Assembly (NCBI RefSeq): GCF_000006565.2
Contig: NC_031480.1
Location: 946,144-1,010,143, forward strand
Source of the DNA: Toxoplasma gondii ME49
Taxonomy: Eukaryota > Apicomplexa > Conoidasida > Eucoccidiorida > Sarcocystidae
Direction: 5' to 3'
Length of the DNA: 64,000 bases
Shown: piece by piece, positions 12,501 through 23,436 of the stretch
Numbering within the stretch: the first letter of the stretch is position 1
Layout: every line of letters begins with the position of its first letter
Program-made: the position numbers and the translations under genes
Notes under the pieces: generated by a model
Database searches by the model: none
What the model saw: the letters and a program-made list of their open reading frames with translations, nothing else
What the model was told of the DNA's origin: nothing

Positions 12501-15500
12501 ATCGATTTGCTTCCTGTTGTGGGTGGTGACGCTGGCATGCGTCGACGGGTGCGTAACACACAGACTCAAGAGAGTGAAGAAGAAGATCCAGCGGGGAAGC
12601 AACCGCGCGTTTGCGCGAGGAGCGCCACTGCACCTCATATGTCTTCGACAGCTCAAGGCTGAATTCTGCTGCATGCGCGCAGCAGTTGATTAAATGTTGT
12701 GCATCCGAGCAGCGGGATTCTCTCTAAAATCCGAGTCGAAGCAGGAGTCTCCGCACACACCGAGCCACCGAGGTGGACGCAAAGATCGTCTCCGAGTCTT
12801 TCCTTTCTCTGCGTCCTGCACTCGTTCATGTTTGTCTGCAGGCTTGGCTGCTGGAGGCAGCGAGGGAGGTGCTCCCAAACGCGTCCTCCGTCGAGACAGA
12901 GGAAGGCGGGGGTGCATTTTACGGACCGAAGCTCGACTTCTCTCTCTCCGATGTTCAGGGGCGGTGGTGGCAAACTGGCACTCTCCAGGTGAGTTAAAGG
13001 AGTCCGCCGGGGACAGGAAGGAAGAAGCGAACAGAAGAGAAAGAAGAGAAAGAAGAGAAAGACAGAACGGTGACGCGAAAGGAGGCGAATCAAGACGGGA
13101 GGACGCACAGGCAGGAGGAGAGAGAAGGAGCACACAAAAGAACTGCAAACGACACGGAAATAAAGGGCGCGGAGGGAGAGGAAGCGAGACAAAAGAAAGG
13201 AAATCAACAGAAGGCAAAGCGGAGAAGAGACAGGGATGTCGCAAAAGATGAGAAAGGTGAAAGGAAAGAAGCGAATCGATACAAAAGGGGACGCGAAAGA
13301 AAACTGACTTCCTCAGTTCTCTGCTTCGCTGCCCCCTTGTTATCATCAGGTCGACCTCTATCAACCAGCATGGATAGAACGCCTCTTGAGTCGACGGCAT
13401 TCCAATCGCCTCCCGTCTTCTTCTCCTTCTTCCTCTCCGTCTTCTTCTGCTTCTCTTTCTTCTTCTCCTTTCGCCTCCTCTCAGCCTCTTGTTCTTATTC
13501 ATCGTGCGGCAGTGGGGTCTTTAGAGCGTTTCCTCGCGCTTCTTCTAGAGCTCCGAAACGGCGATTTGCCAGTCTGGCTGGCACCTGTCAAAGTAGGACG
13601 TCGGGTGGCAGTAGATCTTCTCTCGTTCCTTTGGTTTTCGGAGAAAAGGAACCTTTTCTGTCTCTTCTTTCCGCCCTAATCGTTCAAGGAAGACGAACTG
13701 TTTCTTCTGTGCCTTCTTCGCTCCCTCTCACAGGAAAAATATCGTCGCTGCTCTCTGTCTCTCTATCTCGCTTGTGTCTCTTCTCCCGTTGTCTCACCTT
13801 TCTTCTCTGGAGCCTGGCGGTCTCTGCGTTCCGAGTGAAAGGGAGCAAGGGGGTGAAATTGTTCCTCTCTAGAACCAAAAGACATTTTCGTTTTTTTTCC
13901 AGTCCCTTTTCCGCGTTCGCGGGAGGGACAGAAAAACAAATTATAAAATGTAATAATTCAAACATAATCAGCGTACTCAGAATGTGCAGTAGGAAATACT
14001 GTATTAATGAAATAACGGAATTTTCGTCTGAAACGACGCAGAACGGACTCGCGTCTGCAGAGCCTGTCGTGCGACGGAACCTGACTTGTTTGGTTTTGGA
14101 AAAGAACGAGTTGGTTGAAACGCTTTCAAGACGCGCACACATGCATTCGCTACGATTTCGAGTATGTGCAAGAGAAGGCGCATCACGCACAAGAGAGGTC
14201 TGAACTCTGAGCGCGAGAGCGAGAGTCCGTCTTTTTTCAAGGTCTTTTCGCTACTCCCTCAATTCGCCCCTCTCTCGGGAAGACGGCCTTCACATCATGG
14301 AAGCGAGATCCGGCTTTGCACAAGCACTGGGTGTTCTGTGGGCGAGAAGAGAAGTCCAAGATATGCAACAGTCAAAGTGGACAACCTGCTGGGTTCAAGA
14401 TTAATTGGGAAGATCCTTTTCGTCTTGTTCGACCCGACGCGGTTCGTTCTTTCTTACGTAGTGTATCCGGGTCTTGCTCTTTTCTGCTTCCTCAGGCTGT
14501 AGTCTGTCCGGTGTCTGTCCAGTCCAGAGAAATCCGGGAGTACGCAGAAAGAGTGGCGACGGTGCTGCGCGAGAGTGTCGCGCCTTCAGGTTTTTCTGCA
14601 GAAAAAGAAGGGAGCGAGGACACCGCGACTGGCGTCTTTGTGGACCTGCGGCCTCTCCACCTCAACACGAAGCTCAAGTGAGTGTGGCGTCTCCTCTGGA
14701 GAAAAAACTCGGACTTTTCTGGGCGCGCATTCGCTTTCCTCTGCAGCTCTCGCAGCAGAGAGAGACGCGCTCGCTACCGCACTTGCCAGTTTTCAACTTC
14801 CTTCGACGCGTTTCTGTCGACGAATCTCACCTAGAGAGGAAATACGGAAAAGCGCTCTTCCCTCTTCAGCGGTTTTTCTGCCCAGGCGTTTCGCTCTTGT
14901 GGGGCTGGGGTATACGCACTTGAGGGGGCACTGGCATCCTTGCATACGTTCAAGTTCCCCTGTAAGATTATGTACCTGCATATATATATATATGTATACG
15001 TTTCTCCATAGGTGTAAACAGATATATATATATATATATATAGATATGTATATATATGGGTATGTATATGCATGTGTAGTCTCTGTGTGTACGCGTGTGC
15101 AAGCGGGTGTGTTTTGTTTGTTTTTGTCACGAGAAAAAGGAGGGTGGCTCGTTTGTCAGAGTGGTGAGAAAGAAGGCGCCTAAATCGGGACGGAGGATTT
15201 TTGCTGTTCCTTCGGTCAGTTTAGATCCAGTCTTGTGCGCCTGCGAAACTCGCTGTCTGTTCCTGCCGTCTCCACTGCTCTCTTTTTTTCAGAGACCTCC
15301 TAGGGCGCCGACGAATTCCACTGCTCTTCCTCGTCGGGCCGCGGGATGAAAAAGCCGGGAGAGTCACCGTGCTAACGCAGTGAGTGCCCTCTCGGATCCA
15401 GGTTCTCTCTCGAGTCAGGTGACAGCAGTTGAGAGGGCATTGTGAGATCGACTTAGCGGCAGAAGTCGGTCGCGAAAGCAAAACGGAGACAGTGAGAAGG

Positions 15501-16048
15501 CCGGGAGTGTGTTGACAGCGAGAAACGTGGAACTGGAAAAAGTCGTCAGACCCAACATGTTCGATGGGATGTATTTATTATAGCTGTCTCTCGACTCTCA
15601 GTCGAGACCGGAGTCCAGTGCCTGGAAACATGTCTGTTTGTGGCGTTCATGTAGTTGCATGAGTCAGTCATAAGAAGGGATCTCTCGAGGATCTGCAGCA
15701 GACGAACCTGTCGTCGCGCAAGGGGAACAGTGTTTCTTTCGCGTGTGTTCCATGCATCTCTCCAAGTGCAGATATTGACGGCCATATATTCCGCTGTATT
15801 TCCAACTGTGTGTATCTGTAGAATCGACGTAGAGGCACAGCACGTTCAGGTTTGGTTTGTGTTTACATTTGCACATGTGGATGTCGATTTTTTCAAATGC
15901 CTTTTGTGTCTTGTTTCCTCTGTTCAGAGAGTGGCGAACGAGCTCGAAGGACGCGGCGAGGGAAGAACGGGGACGATATCTTTCTCTTGACGAAGCTGCT
16001 CGGCTCTTTCGTGACTTGGCAAAGCCTGCGCTGTCTTTCAGCTCCTAA
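6567..16048 (+). CDS. Threonyl-tRNA synthetase, organellar-type (no TGS or editing domain)
   Basis: Class II aminoacyl-tRNA synthetase that charges tRNA-Thr. Exons: 6567-8927, 9903-10247, 10948-11181, 11480-11613, 12205-12277, 12842-12988, 13350-13592, 14496-14677, 15293-15379, 15928-16048; all phases agree, giving 1308 residues from the first ATG. The catalytic core begins near 8773 ([11 protein letters not shown]). It continues with [65 protein letters not shown] and WLAPVK, then an anticodon-binding domain ([16 protein letters not shown]). The three zinc ligands known in bacterial ThrRS are present: Cys of KPMSCP, His of DDGH, His of IHRA. In motif 2 the usual LHGL is LCGL. The roughly 735 residues before the core are Ser/Pro-rich and basic, with one hydrophobic segment near 7429-7461. 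I see no TGS or editing domain. An ATG at 7251 is an alternative start (1080 residues). Organelle targeting is inferred. Confidence 0.9.
13935..14035. other. AT-rich island inside a ThrRS intron
   Basis: About 100 bases of strongly AT-rich sequence stand out from the GC-rich, pyrimidine-rich intron around them. Read on the minus strand they form an open, very hydrophobic stretch ([19 protein letters not shown]). The composition would fit a nuclear copy of mitochondrial DNA, which is common in Toxoplasma, but I could not match it to a named mitochondrial gene. Confidence 0.35.
14981..15057. repeat. TA microsatellites in a ThrRS intron
   Basis: Two TA runs (14981-14993 and 15022-15057) are separated by a short unique stretch, in the intron before the exon at 15293. 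Confidence 0.9.
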
Positions 16049-17800
16049 ATCTCGAGGCGAGAAGTCTCGGCAGAAAAAGGAAGAACCAAGAGAGATGAAG
16101 GCCGTCTATCGCCTACCATGCTTGTGTTGTGCCTGTTTTCCAACGCTTCTCTCTGCTTTGCGCCTCGAGTGCATCTGCTCGTGGTCTGTGTTCTCTCTGT
16201 CTCCTTTTACACTTTCGTAGAACGAACCTTTGTGAAGGGCTGCGAAAGATCGAGCCTTGCTCGATCCAACTTGCAGAATGACCGGTGGAGTTGTTGGTGG
16301 AAAAGACGCAGTTTTGCGTCTTTTCCGAGAGAAACAAAACCTTTTTTCCGACCCCCACTGCCTCCTGGAGCTGAGGCACCTGGGGTCTCCCGACTTCACA
16401 CGTTGAGACAAGGAAAAAAACCTTCTGTACAGATTATTCGGGCGTTGCATGCCTGCCTCGTGCTGGTCGGTCTCCTCTACCTGCGCAGCTCTCTTAGAGT
16501 CTCCGAAAGCACTACGCGTCAAAGAAGTTCCTAAAAATGCAGGCGGATGCAGACAGGGAGATCACACCCCTGCGATGCGCAACTGCTCGGCGTCAGTGAG
16601 TTCTAGCTTTGATATGCGGATGCGCAGGTCTGCGCAGGTGTCGATTCCTCTGTTGACAGCTTCTGTGAAAAAACGCCACAAGTGTGGCAATGTCCAGGTG
16701 TGGGGGTCGGTGCTAAAGTTGAAGCAAGACGCAGTGGAAGAACAGAGGAACATTAAAGCAGCGGCATCTGTCGAGCATGCTCAAGACTACACACAGGTGC
16801 CTTCTTTCCCCAGTGGCTCTCTTCGAAAGCCGGATGCCAACACAAAGACCGACTTCACATCTTCGGCATCTTTCACGATCGACTCCCGTATTTGGGAAAG
16901 CGCAAACTCACGTGTCTACCACCACCTCATCCACAACTGGGCCTACGCGTCAACACACCATGCACATATCCACAAATATATATATATATATATATATAAG
17001 TGGATGCCGGCATAATGTGTAGAAGCGCAAGCAGATGTATACATATATATATACATATATACATATATATATATATATAAATGCATGCAGTCATGTATAC
17101 AGAAGCATAGAGACAAATATGTATTTGCATATACGTGCATGTGCAGGGTTATGTAGAGCCACGTCGGTTTGGAGTGTATGTTTGAGAGAGGCGTTTGTGT
17201 TGAAGATTTCAGAAGCACTCATGCGTGTATACCTGAACATGGAAAGGACTTTAAAGCCCGTGTTTTAACCTGCGAATAGAAGAAAACACCTGCCAAGAAA
17301 ATGACGCAAGTGCAGGAGGCCTGTCTCTTTGGAGGGTCGCTTTTGCTCAACCTCTTTGTTTTCCGTTTATATGCTTTTCTTATCTTTTTCCTGGGACCTG
17401 GCTGCGTGTTCCACCACTCTCTGGGCGTCTTTCCGTGAGGAGAAAGAACCTATCTCTGGTCTGAAGCTCCCACAAATTCGAGGTTTCTTCTTTCTCCGCT
17501 TTCCGGTTCGACTCTTCGACTTTTTCCCTGAGTTCCTGACATGTCTCAGCTGTCTGGAGAAGTCCAGTGAGACACTTGCCTCGAGTGAAAGTGACTTTTT
17601 GCGTCAAGACTTAGATCGAAGAACCCTATGTGCGGAGGATCCACACACGTTGGTTTCCGGTTACCATCGTTCATGCGAACTAACGAGCAAGCATGAAGAT
17701 CTTGCTTTCTTGTGTCTGTTGTCGCCACGGATTAGGTCACCGGAGGCAGCGCGTTCTTCTCTTCCCGCCTTGGCTGGAAAGGCGCAGATGTCCTGGACTC
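16049..17800. other. Intergenic region between convergent genes
   Basis: The region lies between the stop codon of the synthetase gene and that of the minus-strand secreted-protein gene, so it should be the 3' UTRs of both. It contains TA microsatellites at 16976-16998 and 17041-17080. No coding region can be supported. Confidence 0.6.
16976..17080. repeat. TA microsatellites between convergent genes
   Basis: Two interrupted TA runs (16976-16998 and 17041-17080, the latter with ACATAT steps) lie in the probable 3' UTR region. Confidence 0.9.
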
Positions 17801-20800
17801 TTAGCCACACATTAGAGGGGCTTTGCGGGAGCATGCATTGTCTGTGCATCCATATTCTCTGCACATTCTTTTTTCACATCGCAGAGCGACGCCAGCAGCG
17901 CAGCTGCTTCGACACCCTGCAGTCACGAGCGGCCTCGTCGCCCGTCCTCCCACCCTTCCTCCACATCGCTCTTGGCAGTACGCGGCGTAGGCGCCTTCCT
18001 CTGCCGCCTCGCATCTGAAGGTTCGCAGAAAGCCACGGAAACGTGGTGCATTTCAAGACGAAAAGAACGACAAAAAGTGCGGATAGCTGCCAGAGGAACA
18101 CCAGCACAAATGGTAGTTGCATGTGTAAGAGAAAAACTGCAGACGGTGGTGGGTCTAGTTGTAAGAGAAAAACAGAAGGAAATGGTGGACATGTTCATAT
18201 CTGTCGAGGTGTAAATGCGCGTTCTCTTGTGTGGACTAAAATGGGTGAAGGCAAGTGAGTGGGTAGCACTCCAGGGAACATCTCGCGTGTCATTCTCCTC
18301 GAAGAAAGGAAAGGTTGAGAAGCGAAGAAGAACAAAACTAACGATTGGGTTACTGTCAACACGAAATTCACATCAAAGCGACAATGGCCAATGCCCACAC
18401 ACCCACACATACAGAAAAGATACATGTGTACACACAGATGCGTATATACACACCGCCTAGCCCTCGCTCAACACTATGTAATGCACGTGTACAAATAGAC
18501 ACATATATGTGAAGATGCATGTACATGTCTGCATCATTGCGTATGGACTTACGTAGGATTTTGTGAACAGTTTCCTCTTTGGCAGTCGGCGAGACAGTCC
18601 ATGTCGCCCTTCCGGCAGTCGGAACAGCATTTTTGTTTGTTTCCGAAGAACCCGTTTCCATTTGGTCGAGTTCCGTTTCCGGAATTCGGCGTATATTCGG
18701 GGCGGTCGAATCGGTCGCGGTCGTTCCCGCCCAGCAACGCGCCGCCGCTCAGCAGGCTTCCGACGCCTCCGCCTCCTAGCAAATTTCCTCCCACGTTTCC
18801 TCCCAGTAAACTTCCGCCGGCATTTCCCCCCAGTAACGTACCTCCGACGTTTCCACCCAGCAAATTTCCTCCGAGGCCGCCACCCAAAACGTTGTCCAGC
18901 AGCGAATTCCCATTGCCATCGAGCAGTCCTTCTGGCTCTGCTGAAGAAGACGCAGACGCGTTCTGTTCACGCCGCGGAGAGGAGTAAAAAGAAGGGGATG
19001 CCAGGCCTACAGAGTTGAGAGCGGCTTGAGCGAGGGCAGGAACGTCTGGGGTGGGGAAGGGAGCTTGCGAGCGGAGAAGAGCAGAGACGTCCCCGACAGC
19101 GGTGAGTGCGTCGGTCGACAAGAGTCCAGGAACTCCGGAGGCTAAGGCAGCGAAACTCAGAGGCGTTGTGGATCGCGGAGAGGACAGCGCTGTCTCGCCG
19201 AGGACGGGACTGAGGAGAGAGGAAAAGCTTGGAGGAAACAAGGAAGCATCTGGTTGAGGCGAAGAAGTGCTACGTACAGAAGGCGCTTGTGGCAGCGAGG
19301 AAGAAGACTTGGGGCGTGGGGAGGAGCTAGGGCGCGAAACGGACTGTTTTGCTGGTTGAGAGGCGGCAGCGGCGACGGGGGTTCCTTGGGCCTTTTCTTC
19401 TTTTGCTCTGCGGAAGGGAGAGGCACTTGCGGTAGAAGTTTCCGGAGAAACAGTGAACGTTTCCGGGAGTGGAAAGGCGGTGGCTTTGGAGTCCACGCCG
19501 CGCAGACGGCGGGCCGTCACCGTCGTTTGGGGAAAGAAAGACTTCTGAAGACAAAACATAGAGTAACGCGTACTCTTTATGAAAAGCGAAGACTCTATTG
19601 AAACCACAATTCAACAATGATATGTGGGGATAGTCGGTGACGAGAAGGCGGCCTTTACCATTTTGTAACGGTTCTTCCACAACAAAGAGAGATGCACGTT
19701 TGTGAAACGCACATCGTGCGATAAGAGTACAGAGAGTTTGTTCGTTGTTCTGGAACGTGGATCTTCATGATTTGCTGTTGGCACAGAAAAAGGAATTGGG
19801 GAGACGCAAAGAACAGTAAAGAGTGGGATATACATCGGTGAAGCAAAGACAACAGTTGTCCCTAATCACAGAAAAGCAGCCAAGGAGTTATTTCACAAGA
19901 CGTAGGAACACGGAAAAGCTGAAAAGAGATGGCTTGTAGCGAAAAACAGACACTTTCACCCAATTCGCAGTTCACGCATCAGTCGTAGAAGTCAGAGGGG
20001 AAGCAGCCAAGGGAAAGAGGTGTTTTCTACTTTTAGGATCTTGAAGGAACTAGGCAGAAGAAAGCGAGTTTTCCCACCCGCGACACGGCTTACTTTATGT
20101 ACAGAGTACGACCATTTTGATCACAAATCTGCAGTCATCTTATATTCTGGTTGACTGACACTCTCTGAGACAGTTTATGAACGATTTCTGCTGAAAGAAA
20201 TTACCTTTTCCACAAGAACGCGAGGGAGTTCGTCGGTTGTCTCAGAGAGCAGCGTCAACGCTGCGAAGAGCGGCACAGAAAACGAGAAACAGAGACCCCC
20301 GTTAAGAGCTGCTGAAACCTCTCTTTCTGTTTCATCGATTTAGTTGTGTGAAAATACGAGAGTAGCCATTCCGTGGAAACGGAACAAAGGTCGCAGACAT
20401 CTCGGCAAGCGTTGGTTTCGTGTCGTTTCTCTTCTTTCTTTTTGTTTACCGTGTACTGCTTGTTTTAGTGTTAGAGTGGCTTTTCTGTAGCAGCCGACCC
20501 AAAGAAGTGACAGCCGTGTTTACGCAAAACTACGAACTCTTGTCAAGTTCCTTAGGTCTAGTAGTACATCACAGGGCGCTCGGTGTACACGTTTTCCAGT
20601 ATAGTGTAAAACTTTGAGTAGACGCAAAGGCACCATGTAGTAGAACACGTCGGAATCAAGAAAACACTTTGCTAGCGCCATTTTGGCGAATTTCTTTGTG
20701 TACCGAGCCCAGCGGTCTCTCTTGCCTCTTGGCGCTCGATCAACTCACCATTCTCTGTCGGTCTTTTTAGCGTTGAGAAATTTGTGTTTTCTGCGTTTTT

Positions 20801-20929
20801 CTCGGCGCTCGCGAACAAAATGGTGTCGCTGATTCTGCCGCCACGCAAGCCGCCAGGTGATTTCAGTAAGCACACAAAGAGGAAGAGGGAAAGTTGGAAA
20901 GAAACGCCACAGAAAGTTCGACACGCCAT
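17801..20929 (-). CDS. Unrecognised secreted protein with RRL (TEXEL-like) motif, Gly-rich repeats and Cys-rich tail
   Basis: I do not recognise the family. Four exons on the minus strand, 20929-20749, 20260-20205, 19544-18553 and 18014-17801, join with consistent phases into 480 residues. Residues 1-30 look like a signal peptide, with hydrophobic core VSFQLSLFLFVCLL. Residues 91-97 read RRLRGVD, fitting the RRL motif cut by the Golgi protease ASP5 in T. gondii. Residues about 100-290 are Ser/Pro/Ala-rich and probably disordered. Residues about 296-346 hold near-identical units of the form xLLGGN(V/A)GG, encoded by 27-base repeats. The last 97 residues carry 16 cysteines, mostly spaced CxxxC or CxxxxC. 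The third exon could end at the TAA overlapping its donor (410 residues), but the GTAAGT there joins in phase to another Cys-rich exon, which argues for splicing. A dense-granule or otherwise exported protein is my inference. Convergent with the synthetase gene, and downstream of GAP50 on the same strand. Confidence 0.75.
18745..18895 (-). repeat. In-frame 27-base coding repeats (LLGGN array)
   Basis: On the plus strand this region repeats a unit close to CCCAGTAAACTTCCGCCGGC plus seven bases, about five times with substitutions. Read on the minus strand each unit encodes nine residues of the pattern (T/S/N)LLGGN(V/A)GG. The 27-base period keeps the frame, so copy number can vary without breaking the gene. 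Confidence 0.85.
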
Positions 20930-23436
20930 TGTGTTGCCAGTGTCACGTATTCTCTGCCTCTCTCTACGCTTCGCTTAAACATAAATGTGTGCACGCATAT
21001 CTCTTGCATACATCGATGTATATGGAAACATGCATGTATGCACGTGTATTTGGTTTCGCTGTTTCGAAGAGAAAGATGCGAGTGAAGAAGTCTCTAGTTG
21101 TTCCTTCAGAACGGGAAAACTGCTGCCGTCGCTCTTGCGTTTTCGTCCTCTGTCTGCTTGGCAGAAGAATTCCTGCGGCGTGCGCAGTTAAGAGCCAGAG
21201 AAGGAGGCGTCTTCAGCGAGGAGAGAATGGACAAACAAGCGTGAAAAAGCAGCCTGTCGCCTTCGAAACAGCAGTGGTGTACACGCCCACACAGCGAGAT
21301 TCCACGAGGACCTAATCTCGCAAAAGCTTGCAAAGGAGAGCGTATGTTTGCGTCCTTACGCACCGTCGAACGAGAGAACACAAGCCACAGAGAGTCACTG
21401 ACACACCTGCCGAGCATCCGACATCTACCTGTACTGACCAAAGGGATTTAGAAAGGAACATAAGCGAAAAACCCAACACACCGCCACAATTCTCGAGTGT
21501 TTAACTACCTTGGAAAAAGTGAGACAGACCTTTCGTTTCTCTCGGGGTGCGAACAAAAGCCGCTACTCTTGCCTTGCGATTTTGAGCCTGTGGATTTCCA
21601 CGACGGAGTCGACAGGAGCTCTGCCAAAAGTTTTTGGCTGCGGAAGAAAAGCCAGAGAAACTGACAACAGCGGAACTAAGAAGGAAACCCAGTTACGTGG
21701 GATGAAGCACATACACACTGTGGGAAGGCCGATGGAACACAAAGGAATGTGACACACCTGTCGCCGCAAGGGACTTCAGAACTTCAGAACCGCTTTCACC
21801 GTTCTCTCGTCTTTCCATCTTCTCCCTGTATCGACTCGAAAACGAGTACAGAACGAAAGGTCTCCGCGTGCTAGTATCCACGCATGCTTGTGTGTGTATG
21901 TGTATATCAGTATCGTCCATGGAGGTTTCTTCCCCTGACTCATTGAACCGTGAAACTGGGAAAGCTGACCTAGGTTCCTGCTGTGATTGTTCACTGGCGC
22001 GAACAAAAGCGAGGCGGTTCTTCCTGGTTTTCCCCGTTTCCCCGTGCGTGCAGTGCGTCGCTTCTTGTTCGGTGCTGGGCCCGCTGGTCTGTAGGTTCTT
22101 TCTTTCCGGCAGGCTCACTCCTGGCGAAAGCGCGAAAGGAAAGGTGTACCGAGGATCCGCGTCTGTCTGTGTGGCCTGTTTCTCGTGTTTTGCTCAAAGT
22201 CTCTGTTATCGAGGAATCAGTTTGAGGAGAGCTGAGTGTGCATCCGCGTGTACGGCGCTTTTGCTGAGCAGATTTCTTCCGACATTTGCTGCCTCACGCG
22301 CATGTTTTGTTTTTTCTGTCTCTCTGTAGCGAGGTGCATGCTCCTCCTTTCGCGAAGAGCCGCGCGAACTCGGCTCGGGGTGTTTGGATTCGTTAACACA
22401 CGAGTCGAGAGTTGTGAAAAAACACAGCGGGGAAAAAGACAACCGGGATGGCGATTCCCGTGCAAAGCGCACGACACATGGGGGTTTAGGGGCGGTTTGT
22501 CGAAGAGAAAAAGGAGCCGATCCCTCGTTTTTTCTTTTGAAAAAACATAAAGAGGTAACACAAGAAAAACAATGCAAAGGTCCCCACCAGACGAGGCCCC
22601 CCTCAACGGCAGACACAGGACGGCCTTTGCTGTCGCTAGCTGCAGGGTTTATGTCTCCTCTCTGAAGAGAGCAGCACCGCACTCCCTGAGGCGATCCGAG
22701 AGGTGTGTATACGGGACAAATAAGTAGAGAAGAGAGACCGAAATCTGACAAAGACGCCCTCTTCCTCAGAGAGAAGAGAACACTGAAAAGAATCTGACAC
22801 CAGCGCATCTCTTTTCTACTCTACCTGATCCCACGGTGCGCGCCGTTCACGCGAAGACACACGTCCACGCGAAAGAGTCGCGAATACATCGGGACGACGG
22901 TAGTCACACACGCACATACGTAGATATATTTTCCTCTGGGATACGCCGTCTCGGCCGTCTGTGGGTCTACAAAGTATCCACACTGGTCTGCGCACAAAAC
23001 TTATCGCTGTTCTCGCGGCGACAAACCCGCGTGTCGAATGTCTGTTCGGGTAGCTGCTTCACTTTTCTCAAAATGCATCGGAAACGTCCCTCCCCACAGG
23101 CTTTGCAGCTGTCGGAAGACCCCTGTGACTCTGCGTGGAATCGCAAGAGACACAAGGACCCCTCCCAGGTGCCGCTACCCTCCATATTTGTATCGGATGC
23201 AGCGGCTGTTCGTTTTCCTTGGAAACAAATCAGAAATGTGGAAAACGGCGCGCATTCTCAGAGGCCTTCGAAAGACCACGTGGAACGCATGTACCGCGTG
23301 CACCTCTGCATCTCAGGCTTCCATCCAGAGGGACGTCTCGAGGCACTTTGTCGCCCTTGCTACTCCGTCACTCCTCAAACGTACGCTTCGCCCGTCTGGA
23401 TTCCTCTCCTGGGGTCCGCAGTTCCCTTTCCCCAAT
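20930..23436. other. Intergenic region: secreted-protein gene promoter and GAP50 3' UTR
   Basis: Tandem minus-strand genes flank this 2.5 kb. The part near 20930 should be the promoter and 5' UTR of the secreted-protein gene, with a TGCATGTATGCA-type sequence near 21030. The part near 23436 is the 3' UTR of GAP50. A long plus-strand open frame at 22836-23597 overlaps the last GAP50 exon on the opposite strand and is not supported as a gene. Confidence 0.5.

Noticed and set aside
17329..18018. 229-residue plus-strand frame between the convergent genes
   Set aside because: It is antisense to the Cys-rich last exon of the secreted-protein gene and lies in probable 3' UTR; no domain.
20820..20978. 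Plus-strand ATG in a good context (ACAAAATGG) followed by a GTAAGC, suggesting a first exon
   Set aside because: It is antisense to the signal-peptide exon of the minus-strand gene, and I found no continuing exons on the plus strand, whereas the minus-strand exon joins two further exons in phase.
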